DNA of 64,000 bases, from contig AZOF01000003.1 in the NCBI GenBank assembly GCA_000510845.1, forward strand, positions 6,191-70,190. The letters run 5' to 3'. A program made the position numbers and the translations under genes. How positions within the stretch are numbered: position 1 is the first letter of the stretch; every line of letters begins with the position of its first letter. The DNA is from an alpha proteobacterium SCGC AAA028-D10 (GTDB taxonomy: Bacteria; Pseudomonadota; Alphaproteobacteria; Pelagibacterales; Pelagibacteraceae). The notes under the pieces were generated by a model. That model was not told the origin of the DNA. It did not search any database and saw only the letters and a program-made list of their open reading frames with translations. Of this stretch, positions 7,733-14,942 are shown piece after piece.

Positions 7733-8254
7733 CTATTTAAGCGTACTTAAATATGCAATTAGATTTGCTCTTTCTTCATCTTTAGCAATACCTGCAAAAG
7801 CCATTTTAGTTCCTTTAAGATAATCAGTTGGCTTATATAAAAACCCGTTTAGCTCTTCAACGGACCAAGCTTTTCCATGAGCAGCAAGTGCAGACGAGTA
7901 TTTAAACTCTGGATGTGAACCAGATTTTTTACCAACAATTCCCCACATAGGAGGACCAATTTTTGATGCACCCCCACTTACATTGGTATGACAGGCTGCA
8001 CATTTCTTAAATGCATTTTCACCTGCTGCAACATTTGCTGTTGCTAATAAAATTTTTATATCTGCTAATTTTTCTTCTTTTTTAGCTTCACCTTTAACAG
8101 GAGCTTTTGTTTCTGCCACACCTTCTATTTTGTAACCTGGAGTCTCAGGTTTTTTTACGCGATAAACAGAATCTCCAATTTGGTTTAAACCAATTAATAA
8201 TAAAGCAACAACCAGTATTGCTGCAGCAATTTTATTAAATTCAAAACTGTCCAT
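7733..8254 (-). CDS. cycM: Membrane-anchored cytochrome c (CycM type)
   Basis: The 173-residue protein begins with a short cytoplasmic part and one membrane segment (about residues 8-24) and then a Lys/Ala-rich linker. The class I cytochrome c domain follows. The haem is bound by CAACH at residues 85-89, and the distal Met lies in GTKMAFAGI near residue 151. GPPMWGIVGKKSG and the C-terminal ANLIAYLSTLK are standard parts of the fold. CycM passes electrons from the bc1 complex to the terminal oxidase at the outer face of the cytoplasmic membrane. It lies divergently from kdsB-pheA, and the cluster cycM, kdsB, pheA is common in alphaproteobacteria. Confidence 0.93.
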   Translation of the reverse strand: MDSFEFNKIAAAILVVALLLIGLNQIGDSVYRVKKPETPGYKIEGVAETKAPVKGEAKKEEKLADIKILLATANVAAGENAFKKCAACHTNVSGGASKIGPPMWGIVGKKSGSHPEFKYSSALAAHGKAWSVEELNGFLYKPTDYLKGTKMAFAGIAKDEERANLIAYLSTLK

Positions 8255-8329
8255 ATTCTAGTGATTTTTATAATCTAAATTGTATAACATCATAATCTTT
8301 AAAGTAAAAAATTTTTATTAAAATCTATT

Positions 8330-8352
8330 TTATGCGTCTTACAGTCGCATAA
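8330..8352. promoter_or_regulatory. Inverted repeat before kdsB
   Basis: TTATGCG (8330-8336) and CGCATAA (8346-8352) are exact reverse complements with a 9-nt centre, ending 8 nt before the kdsB ATG. It lies in the divergent gap between cycM and kdsB and could fold in the kdsB leader RNA or bind a regulator. Nothing else supports a function. Confidence 0.3.
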
Positions 8353-8360
8353 TTTTAATT

Positions 8361-9098
8361 ATGAACAATACAGTTATTTTAATACCAAGCCACTTACGAG
8401 CAACAAGACTACCTAATAAACCATTATTGTTAATTAATAATAAACCCATGATTGTTCATTGTTGGCAGAGAGCAATCGATAGTAAAATTGGTGAAGTTTA
8501 TGTTGCAACAGCAGATGAAGAAATTGCAAAAGTTATTAAAGATGTTGGTGGAAAAAGTATTTTAACTAGCAAAGAACATAAAACAGGTTCCGATAGAATT
8601 TTTGAAGCTATAGAAAAAAATTTTTCTAAAAAACCCGACAATATTATTAATCTACAAGGAGACATGCCAAATATTGATCCATCAGCAATAAAATTATTAG
8701 ATAAATTTATGAATAATAATTCTTATCAAATAGCAACTCTTGCCACAGAACTAAATTCTATAAAAGATTTAGAAAATAAAAATATTGTAAAAATTGAAAC
8801 TAAAGAAGAAATGCAAATAAATAATTTTGATAATGCATTAGATTTTTTTAGATTAAAAAATATTAATAAAGATAATTTTTATTATCATCATGTCGGCATT
8901 TATGGTTATCAATACGAAACATTAAAAAAATTTATTTCTTTAAAAAGAAGTGATAATGAAATTAATAGAAGTCTAGAGCAAATGCGTGCAATGGATAATG
9001 ATATATCTATAAGCGTAGGTTTAACGAATTCTTATCCTTTAGGAGTAGATACTATTGAAGATTTAGAAGAAATAAGAAATATTATGAAAAATGGCTAA
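8361..9098 (+). CDS. kdsB: 3-deoxy-manno-octulosonate cytidylyltransferase
   Basis: The 245-residue protein starts IPSHLRATRLPNKPLLLI, the KdsB nucleotide-binding N terminus, and has NLQGDMPNIDP with the metal-binding Asp, HHVGIYGYQ, and EQMRAMDNDISI near the end. The enzyme activates KDO with CTP to CMP-KDO for lipopolysaccharide inner-core synthesis in the cytoplasm. Its presence shows the organism makes a KDO-containing LPS. The first residue pattern usually has an Arg (IPARLGSTRLP); here Ser replaces the Ala before His/Arg. The last eight bases overlap pheA, so the two are probably co-translated. Confidence 0.95.
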   Translation: MNNTVILIPSHLRATRLPNKPLLLINNKPMIVHCWQRAIDSKIGEVYVATADEEIAKVIKDVGGKSILTSKEHKTGSDRIFEAIEKNFSKKPDNIINLQGDMPNIDPSAIKLLDKFMNNNSYQIATLATELNSIKDLENKNIVKIETKEEMQINNFDNALDFFRLKNINKDNFYYHHVGIYGYQYETLKKFISLKRSDNEINRSLEQMRAMDNDISISVGLTNSYPLGVDTIEDLEEIRNIMKNG

Positions 9099-9927
9099 TA
9101 AAATAATTATACAAGGCGAACAGGGCGCTTATTCACACTTAGCAGCAGTAAAGATTTTTAAAAATCCTAGCATGATATGCTGCAAGACCTTTGAGGATGC
9201 TTTTGTTAAAACCAAAAGTACTAAAAATAGTAAATTATTAATTCCAATTGAAAATTCTATAGCTGGTAGAGTTGCGGACGTTCATTACCTGTTATCTTCT
9301 TCTAGATTAAAAATAGAAGGTGAACACTTTCAAAAAGTTGAACACTGCTTATTAGGATTAAAAGATGTTTCGATTAAACAAATAGAAACCGTAAGAAGCC
9401 ATGCTCAGGCAATTGGACAGTGTAAGAAAAATATTTATAAATTAAAATTACTGCCAATTGTAGCCGCCGATACTGCTGGTTCTGCAAAATATATTTCTGA
9501 AAATCAAATTGAATCAGAATCTGCTATTGCCTCAGCTCTTGCTGCAAAGATTTATGGATTGAAGATTTTAAAGAAAAATTTTGAAGATTTGAAAGGTAAT
9601 GTTACAAGATTTTTGATCATGTCAGCTTCTGCAAGACCAAAGTTATATAAAAAAAATAAGAAATATATTACTTCTTGTATTTTTCGCCTAAAAAGCGTGC
9701 CATCGGCATTGCATAAGGCTTTAGGAGGATTTGCTGAGAATAAAGTTAATCTTACAAAACTTGAAAGTTTTTCAACTGGAAATTCTTTTAAGCAGGTAAG
9801 TTTTTATCTTGATATTGAAGGGCATATGGAAAATCTAGCAGTAAAAAAAGCTCTAACTATTTTAAAAAAACACACTGAAAAATTAGATATTTTGGGTGTT
9901 TATTTTGCCAATTCATTTAGATATTAA
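9091..9927 (+). CDS. pheA: Prephenate dehydratase
   Basis: The 278-residue protein is the single-domain alphaproteobacterial type without a fused chorismate mutase. It begins IIIQGEQGAYSHLAA and has IPIENSIAGRV. The catalytic TRF motif is in GNVTRFLIM, at about residue 170. A C-terminal ACT domain (about 190-278) includes KLESFSTGNSFKQVSFYLD, normally the phenylalanine feedback site. It converts prephenate to phenylpyruvate in phenylalanine synthesis. It overlaps kdsB by eight bases and is followed by the SRP RNA gene. Confidence 0.95.
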   Translation: MANKIIIQGEQGAYSHLAAVKIFKNPSMICCKTFEDAFVKTKSTKNSKLLIPIENSIAGRVADVHYLLSSSRLKIEGEHFQKVEHCLLGLKDVSIKQIETVRSHAQAIGQCKKNIYKLKLLPIVAADTAGSAKYISENQIESESAIASALAAKIYGLKILKKNFEDLKGNVTRFLIMSASARPKLYKKNKKYITSCIFRLKSVPSALHKALGGFAENKVNLTKLESFSTGNSFKQVSFYLDIEGHMENLAVKKALTILKKHTEKLDILGVYFANSFRY

Positions 9928-9964
9928 AATTATTATAGCTGTCGTTTTTTTTTAATTATCTTGT

Positions 9965-9970
9965 TATAAT
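9965..9970 (+). promoter_or_regulatory. -10 element of the SRP RNA promoter
   Basis: TATAAT, a perfect -10 hexamer, ends five bases before the first paired base of the SRP RNA at 9976, which is the right distance for transcription to start there. The -35 region is weak (TGTCGT about 19 bp upstream), which leaves spacing uncertain. Confidence 0.65.
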
Positions 9971-9975
9971 ATTTT

Positions 9976-10069
9976 GGGAGATTGGTGGCAGGTGGAGGTT
10001 ACGCTAATCCGGTCAGGTCCGAAAGGAAGCAGCCGTAACGATAATTTTTCAGGTTGTCCTCAGTCTCCC
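9976..10069 (+). ncRNA. ffs: Signal recognition particle RNA (4.5S)
   Basis: The segment contains the universally conserved SRP loop GGTCAGGTCCGAAAGGAAGC, the binding site of Ffh. The ends GGGAGA and TCTCCC pair to close a single long hairpin of about 94 nt, the short bacterial form. Six T residues follow at 10071-10076 and act as terminator. Together with Ffh and FtsY the RNA targets membrane proteins to the translocon. In many alphaproteobacteria it lies just before dnaX, as here. Confidence 0.97.
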
Positions 10070-10076
10070 GTTTTTT

Positions 10077-11411
10077 ATGGAAAATAATCGTAAAGGTTTA
10101 TCACTAAAGTATCGGCCACAAAGTTTTGATGAAGTTATAGGTCAAGACGTAATGGTGCAGATTATTAAAAATGCGATCAAGATGGATCGTATTCCTAACG
10201 CTTATTTATTAACAGGAATTAGAGGCGTTGGGAAAACGACGACCGCAAGAATAATTGCAAAAGCTATTAATTGTAAAAATTCTGAAAGCCCAGAAAAAAA
10301 GTGCGAAGGCTTCTGTCATTGTGAAGCTATAACAAATTCAAATCATATCGATGTTTTAGAAATGGATGCTGCTTCTAAAACTGGAATTGATGATATTCGA
10401 GAATTAATTGATTCTGCTAAATATTATCCTACGAGCGCCAAGTATAAAATTTTCATCATTGATGAAGTTCATATGTTATCAAAGCAAGCCTTCAATGGTT
10501 TGCTTAAAACTTTAGAAGAGCCACCTCCTCACCTTAAATTTATTTTAGCAACCACTGAAGTTAAAAAAATACCATTAACTATTATCTCAAGATGTCAAAG
10601 ATTTGATCTTAGAAGAATTAAACTTGAGGAAATGATTTCTTTCTTAAAGAAAATTTCTGAAAAAGAAAAAGCAAAAATTAATGAAAAAGCTTTAATGTTA
10701 ATTGCCAAAGCATCAGAGGGGTCAGTAAGAGACGCATTGTCTATATTAGATCAGGCAATCTCAACATTTAATATTTTAGGTGAAGAAATAATCGAAACAT
10801 CAGTGAGAACGATGTTGGGCATAGCAGATCGCTCAAGAATTATTGATCTTGTCCGTTTTGTAATTGATGGTGATAAAGCAAAAGCCCTTGCAGATGCTCA
10901 AGAAATATTTGATCTGGGAGCAGATCCAAAATTAGTTTTGCAAGATATGCTTGAAGTTATTTATTTAATTTCTAGAAGCAAAAGTTTTGGCAAAATTGAA
11001 AACGACCTAACGGTTTCTGAATCTGAGTCTGATGTAATTTTAGGACTTTCTAAAAATATTGATTTTTCTTATATTTCAATGATCTGGCAATTTATTCTTA
11101 AAGGAATCGAAGAATTAAGTTTTGTTCCAAACCATTTTCTTTCTTTTCAAATGTTAATTATGAGATTAGTGCATTTAAAAGATTTACCAAGCCCAGAACA
11201 AGTAATTGAGGATGCCTTAAACTCAGATACGCGTGCAATGTCCGAGTCTACTGAGAAACAAGATGATTTTAACGAAATTAAACCTGGAACAATAATTAAC
11301 AAACAAACCTCAGCAAAGACGCAAATTAAAAGCATTATACAAGAAAAAGCAGAAGATATTGATCGAAGCCCAAAAATTTTAGAAAAAAAAACAAGAAGTT
11401 GGAAAACTTGA
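10077..11411 (+). CDS. dnaX: DNA polymerase III gamma/tau subunit, gamma-like genomic frame
   Basis: The 444-residue frame has LSLKYRPQSFDEVIGQD, Walker A GIRGVGKTTTAR (about residues 47-58), Walker B IIDEVHML, the sensor region ATTEVKKIP, and domain III to about residue 370. It is the clamp-loader ATPase that loads the sliding clamp. The zinc cysteines are spaced C-x3-C-x-C (CEGFCHC) rather than the usual C-x2-C-x2-C. The frame ends with TGA at 11409, eight codons after an A9 run at 11383-11391. The alpha-binding C-terminal domain of tau lies just beyond, in the frame reached by losing one A. Thus the genome encodes a gamma-length product, and tau would need slippage. The ATG follows the SRP RNA T-tract with no visible Shine-Dalgarno sequence. 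Confidence 0.95.
   Translation: MENNRKGLSLKYRPQSFDEVIGQDVMVQIIKNAIKMDRIPNAYLLTGIRGVGKTTTARIIAKAINCKNSESPEKKCEGFCHCEAITNSNHIDVLEMDAASKTGIDDIRELIDSAKYYPTSAKYKIFIIDEVHMLSKQAFNGLLKTLEEPPPHLKFILATTEVKKIPLTIISRCQRFDLRRIKLEEMISFLKKISEKEKAKINEKALMLIAKASEGSVRDALSILDQAISTFNILGEEIIETSVRTMLGIADRSRIIDLVRFVIDGDKAKALADAQEIFDLGADPKLVLQDMLEVIYLISRSKSFGKIENDLTVSESESDVILGLSKNIDFSYISMIWQFILKGIEELSFVPNHFLSFQMLIMRLVHLKDLPSPEQVIEDALNSDTRAMSESTEKQDDFNEIKPGTIINKQTSAKTQIKSIIQEKAEDIDRSPKILEKKTRSWKT
11383..11391 (+). other. A9 slippery run joining gamma and tau frames of dnaX
   Basis: Nine consecutive A residues follow the G of a GAA codon. Eight A residues would give GAA-AAA-AAA-CAA-GAA-GTT and continue into the tau domain with no stop until 11770. 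With nine, the frame ends at TGA 11409. A9 in dnaX is the known transcriptional-slippage signal of Thermus thermophilus; that it works here is inference. Confidence 0.6.
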
Positions 11412-11772
11412 GATAATTAATTCATTCGAAAAATTAATAGAGATTACAAATGATAAAAAAGAAATTGAATTAAAGTTTGATTTAGAAAGAAATGTTCGAG
11501 TAGTAAAATTTGAAACTGGAAAAATCGATATTTCATTTAATGAAAAATTATCCAAAAATTTTGTAAGATCTTTAACTGAAAAACTCAAACTTTGGACAGG
11601 TGAAAGATGGATTATTTCTTTATCAAAAGAAACAGGTAAAAGTACAATTTTTGAAAATAAAGAAATTTACAAAAAAAAATTATTACAAGATGCCCTTGAA
11701 AGTGAAGTTTACAAAAAAATAAAAGAAAACTTTCCAGACGCCGAACTTAATGAAGTGGAGGAAATTAAGTAA
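11392..11772 (+). CDS. dnaX: DnaX tau C-terminal domain, second frame
   Basis: From CAA at 11392 to TAA at 11770 an open frame without its own start reads QEVGKLEIINSFEKLIE and later LKLWTGERWIISLSKETG. This is the C-terminal tau domain of alphaproteobacterial DnaX, which binds the polymerase alpha subunit and DnaB. Joined to the upstream frame by one fewer A, the tau product would have 564 residues, a normal length. The frame has kept its sense for about 125 codons and its stop overlaps the ybaB start (TAATG), so it is under selection or has only just been broken. No internal start is apparent, so it is probably made only as part of tau. Confidence 0.85.
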   Translation, partial: QEVGKLEIINSFEKLIEITNDKKEIELKFDLERNVRVVKFETGKIDISFNEKLSKNFVRSLTEKLKLWTGERWIISLSKETGKSTIFENKEIYKKKLLQDALESEVYKKIKENFPDAELNEVEEIK

Positions 11773-12089
11773 TGGATTTTGGTGGTATGTTAAAAAAAGC
11801 ACAAGAGATGCAGCAAAAGATGATGGAGGCAAAAGCTTCATTAAAGAATATTCAAGCAGAGGGCGTTGCTAATAATGGTGCTGTGAAAGTGATTTTGAAT
11901 GGCAATCATGAGATGATCAAAATAGATATTGATCCAAAGTTAATGACAGAAGAAAAAGAAGTTTTAGAAGATTTGATTATTATAGCTACTAACAACGCTA
12001 AAAAAGAAATTGAAGCCAAATCATCTGAGGAAATGTCAAAAATAACGGGTGGTCTAAAATTGCCGCCTGGATTTAAACTTCCTTTCTAG
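11772..12089 (+). CDS. ybaB: YbaB/EbfC nucleoid-associated protein
   Basis: The 105-residue protein begins with MDFGGMLKKAQEMQQKM, the long amphipathic helix of the YbaB fold, and ends KITGGLKLPPGFKLPF, its signature. Members form dimers that bind DNA and help organise the nucleoid; in many bacteria the gene stands between dnaX and recR, as here. The ATG overlaps the stop of the tau frame (TAATG), which would couple its translation to the full tau product rather than to the gamma product. The next gene, recR, starts two bases after its stop. Confidence 0.95.
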   Translation: MDFGGMLKKAQEMQQKMMEAKASLKNIQAEGVANNGAVKVILNGNHEMIKIDIDPKLMTEEKEVLEDLIIIATNNAKKEIEAKSSEEMSKITGGLKLPPGFKLPF

Positions 12090-12091
12090 TA

Positions 12092-12700
12092 ATGAAAAAA
12101 AATTCTCATCCAGATTTAGAAACATTAATGTTTCTAATTGCAAAGTTGCCAGGATTAGGACCAAAGTCCGCAAGACGTATTGCTCTTTATCTTCTCAAAA
12201 ATAGAGATAACATTATGAATCCATTGTCTGGCGCTTTAGATAAAGTTTATCAAAATGTTGCTCGCTGTAATATTTGTGGAAATTTTAAAACTAATAAAAT
12301 TGAGTGTAATTGTAGTAATAAAAATAATTATGAACAAATTTGTGTTGTAGAAAATGTAGCAGACATGTGGGCTCTTGAAGGAACAAATGTTTACAGTGGC
12401 CAGTATCACATTTTAGGAGGAACTCTTTCAGCCATTAATGGCATAAATCCAGAAGATCTTTTAATAGGTTCATTAGTTAGTAGAATTAAAGCTAATTCAG
12501 TAAAAGAAGTTATCTTAGCAACAAGCGCTACAATCGAAGGTCAAACGACAGCTCACTATATTAAAGACAGTATTAAAAATTTAAATGTAAAAGTAACAAA
12601 GTTAGCTCACGGCCTGCCTGTGGGTGGGGAGATCGAATATTTGGATGATGGAACATTATTTTCTGCGTTTAAATATCGTAGCTCTTTAAATAGCGATTAG
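12092..12700 (+). CDS. recR: Recombination protein RecR
   Basis: The 202-residue protein starts with a helix-hairpin-helix segment, LPGLGPKSARRIALYLL. It has a four-Cys zinc region beginning CNICGNFKTNKIECNC, a Toprim domain with VVENVADMWALEGT, and GGEIEYLDDGTL at the end. RecR works with RecF and RecO to load RecA at gapped DNA. The zinc region is a little longer between cysteine pairs than in E. coli. It lies directly after ybaB in the classic dnaX-ybaB-recR order and is probably in the same transcript. Confidence 0.96.
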   Translation: MKKNSHPDLETLMFLIAKLPGLGPKSARRIALYLLKNRDNIMNPLSGALDKVYQNVARCNICGNFKTNKIECNCSNKNNYEQICVVENVADMWALEGTNVYSGQYHILGGTLSAINGINPEDLLIGSLVSRIKANSVKEVILATSATIEGQTTAHYIKDSIKNLNVKVTKLAHGLPVGGEIEYLDDGTLFSAFKYRSSLNSD

Positions 12701-12701
12701 T

Positions 12702-12715
12702 ATCAAGCGCTTGAT
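12702..12715. promoter_or_regulatory. 14-bp perfect palindrome between recR and def
   Basis: ATCAAGCGCTTGAT is a perfect palindrome with a GCGC core, unusual in this AT-rich DNA. It ends 29 bp before the def ATG and follows the recR stop. No T-run follows directly, so it is more likely a binding site or small hairpin than a terminator. Confidence 0.3.
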
Positions 12716-12744
12716 TAATTAAGTAGATTTAGTATTTTTTCATT

Positions 12745-13275
12745 ATGACTATTAGGCAAATCTTAACAGAGCCAGATCCTCAATTAAGAATTAAATCAAA
12801 GCCAGTTCAAAAAGTTGATGCTGAGATTAAAAAGTTAATGAAAGATATGTTGGACACAATGTATGCAGCTCCTGGCATTGGTCTTGCAGCCGTTCAAATT
12901 GGAGTGCACAAAAGAGTTATTGTTATTGATATAGCAAAAGAACCAGAACCAAATAATCCTATGTATTTTGTAAATCCAGAAATTGTTTGGACATCCCAAA
13001 CAAAATGTACTTTTGAGGAAGGCTGTCTATCATTACCTAAACAATTTGCAGAAATTGAAAGACCAGAAAAATGTCATGTAAAATATTTAGACCAAAACGG
13101 AAAAGAACAATTATTAAAAGCAGAAGGTTTGCTTGCAACCTGTGTCCAACATGAAATTGATCATTTAAATGGAATTTTGTTTATTGATTATTTATCAAAA
13201 TTAAAAAAATCTTTTATTTTAAAAAAACTCTCAAAAGCAAAAAAGGAAGACGTTTCAGATCACATTAATTTTTAG
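12745..13275 (+). CDS. def: Peptide deformylase
   Basis: The 176-residue protein contains all three deformylase motifs: GIGLAAVQIG (motif 1), EEGCLSLP with the metal-binding Cys (motif 2), and QHEIDHLNGILFIDYLS with two metal-binding His and the catalytic Glu (motif 3). The enzyme removes the formyl group from the first Met of new proteins using Fe2+ or a similar metal. It is followed seven bases later by fmt, which adds that formyl group to the initiator tRNA, so the pair forms the formyl-Met cycle. Confidence 0.97.
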   Translation: MTIRQILTEPDPQLRIKSKPVQKVDAEIKKLMKDMLDTMYAAPGIGLAAVQIGVHKRVIVIDIAKEPEPNNPMYFVNPEIVWTSQTKCTFEEGCLSLPKQFAEIERPEKCHVKYLDQNGKEQLLKAEGLLATCVQHEIDHLNGILFIDYLSKLKKSFILKKLSKAKKEDVSDHINF

Positions 13276-13282
13276 GTAATCC

Positions 13283-14203
13283 ATGTCATTAAAAATAATT
13301 TTCATGGGGACGCCAGAATTTGCTGTTCCTGCATTAAAAGAATTACTTAAAGAAAAATTAAATATTACCCATGTTTATACGCAGCCTCCAAAAAAATCTA
13401 ATAGAGGTTTAAAAATTGAAAAAACTCCAGTTCATTTAGAAGCGGAAAAAAATAATTTAAAAGTTCACCATCCAAGCTCATTAAAAAATGAAACAGAATT
13501 AGATTTCTTTAAAAAAATAAATCCCGACTTAGTAGTCGTTGTTGCTTATGGACAAATTATCCCTGAAAATTTTTTAAATTTATCAAAAAAAGGTTTTATC
13601 AATATTCATGCTTCTCTATTACCTTATTGGAGAGGCGCAGCACCTATTCAAAGAGCAATTATGAATGGTGATAAATTTACAGGAATCTCAATTATGAAAA
13701 TTGAAAAAGGTTTAGACTCGGGACCTGTGATGTTGTCTGAAAAAATAGAGATTAATGATCAGCTAAATTACGGTTTATTAAGTGACCAGTTATCGATCTT
13801 GGGTTCTAAATTAATTATTAAAGCCATTGATCTAATAGACAAAGATAAAGCTAAATTTTTAGAGCAAGATCATACAAAAGCTACCCATGCTAAAAAAATT
13901 ACACGTGAAGATGAAGAAATTAACTGGAACAATAATGCAGATAATATTGTGCAGCAAATTAATGCTTTAAATCCAACACCAGGTGCTTGTTTTAAATTTG
14001 AAAATGAAAGAATTAAAATTTGGAAAGCAGAAATTACACATCAAAAAGGCAAAATTGGCATAACACTTAATGATAATCTTTTAATTGCCTGTAAAGATTT
14101 TGCAATTCAAGTTTTAGAGATCCAAAGACCTGGAAAGAAAATTCAAAAAGTAAAAGAATTTTTATTAGGATATAAAATTCCCAAAGCATCGAAGCTATTT
14201 TAA
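13283..14203 (+). CDS. fmt: Methionyl-tRNA formyltransferase
   Basis: The 306-residue protein begins IIFMGTPEFAVPALKELL and has the formyl-folate-binding loop INIHASLLPYWRGAAPIQRA with the catalytic Asn/His region. The second half is the tRNA-binding C-terminal domain (LNPTPGACFKF, KEFLLGYKI). It transfers a formyl group from 10-formyl-THF to initiator Met-tRNA. The gene sits between def and truA in one tight run; its stop is immediately followed by the truA ATG. Confidence 0.97.
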   Translation: MSLKIIFMGTPEFAVPALKELLKEKLNITHVYTQPPKKSNRGLKIEKTPVHLEAEKNNLKVHHPSSLKNETELDFFKKINPDLVVVVAYGQIIPENFLNLSKKGFINIHASLLPYWRGAAPIQRAIMNGDKFTGISIMKIEKGLDSGPVMLSEKIEINDQLNYGLLSDQLSILGSKLIIKAIDLIDKDKAKFLEQDHTKATHAKKITREDEEINWNNNADNIVQQINALNPTPGACFKFENERIKIWKAEITHQKGKIGITLNDNLLIACKDFAIQVLEIQRPGKKIQKVKEFLLGYKIPKASKLF

Positions 14204-14941
14204 ATGCCAAGACTGAAATGCATAGTTGAATATGACGGCACTCATTTTGTAGGCTGGCAAAGACAATTAAACGGCAGATCAGTTCAAGAAGCGATTGAAC
14301 AGGCAATCGAGAAAATAGCTGAAAAAAAGATAACAATTTTTGGAGCGGGAAGAACAGACACAGGTGTTCATGCAATACATCAGGTTTTTCATTTTGATTT
14401 TAATAAAGATATTGATGCCAAAAAAATTACCGATGCTTTAAATTTTCATTTAAAAAATGAATCTATAAGTATTTTAAAAACAGAAACAATAAATGATGAT
14501 TTTGATGCAAGACGAGATGCAAAGTTAAGAATTTATAAATATGTAATTATTAATCGAGACTCACCATTGTCCATAGAAAAAGATAGAGCATGGCAATTAA
14601 AAATAAAACTTGATGAAACTAAAATGAATGATGCCGCACAAATTTTAATAGGAACACATGACTTTACAACTTTTAGGTCAGCCTCGTGTGGAGCTAAATC
14701 TCCAATCAAAACTATGGAGAAAATAAATATTTTTAGAAAAGATGATTACATTTATAGTTATTTTGAATCGCAGTCTTTTTTACAACATCAAGTTCGTTCT
14801 ATGATGGGATGCATTAAGCTTGTAGGTGAAAATAAATGGACAAAAAAAGATTTGCTAGATGCCTTAAATTCTAAAGATAGATCTAAATGTGCAACTCCAG
14901 CTCCTGCTGTAGGATTATATTTGGAAAATATTATTTATTAA
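14204..14941 (+). CDS. truA: tRNA pseudouridine(38-40) synthase
   Basis: The 245-residue protein has CIVEYDGTHFVGWQRQ at the start, the catalytic-Asp motif GAGRTDTGVHA (about residues 47-57), and DFTTFRSASC and FLQHQVRSMMGC later on. TruA changes uridines 38-40 of the anticodon arm of many tRNAs to pseudouridine. It begins on the base after the fmt stop, so def-fmt-truA is one translational unit. The 3' end faces the deacetylase-like gene, with two bases between them. Confidence 0.97.
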   Translation: MPRLKCIVEYDGTHFVGWQRQLNGRSVQEAIEQAIEKIAEKKITIFGAGRTDTGVHAIHQVFHFDFNKDIDAKKITDALNFHLKNESISILKTETINDDFDARRDAKLRIYKYVIINRDSPLSIEKDRAWQLKIKLDETKMNDAAQILIGTHDFTTFRSASCGAKSPIKTMEKINIFRKDDYIYSYFESQSFLQHQVRSMMGCIKLVGENKWTKKDLLDALNSKDRSKCATPAPAVGLYLENIIY

Positions 14942-14942
14942 T

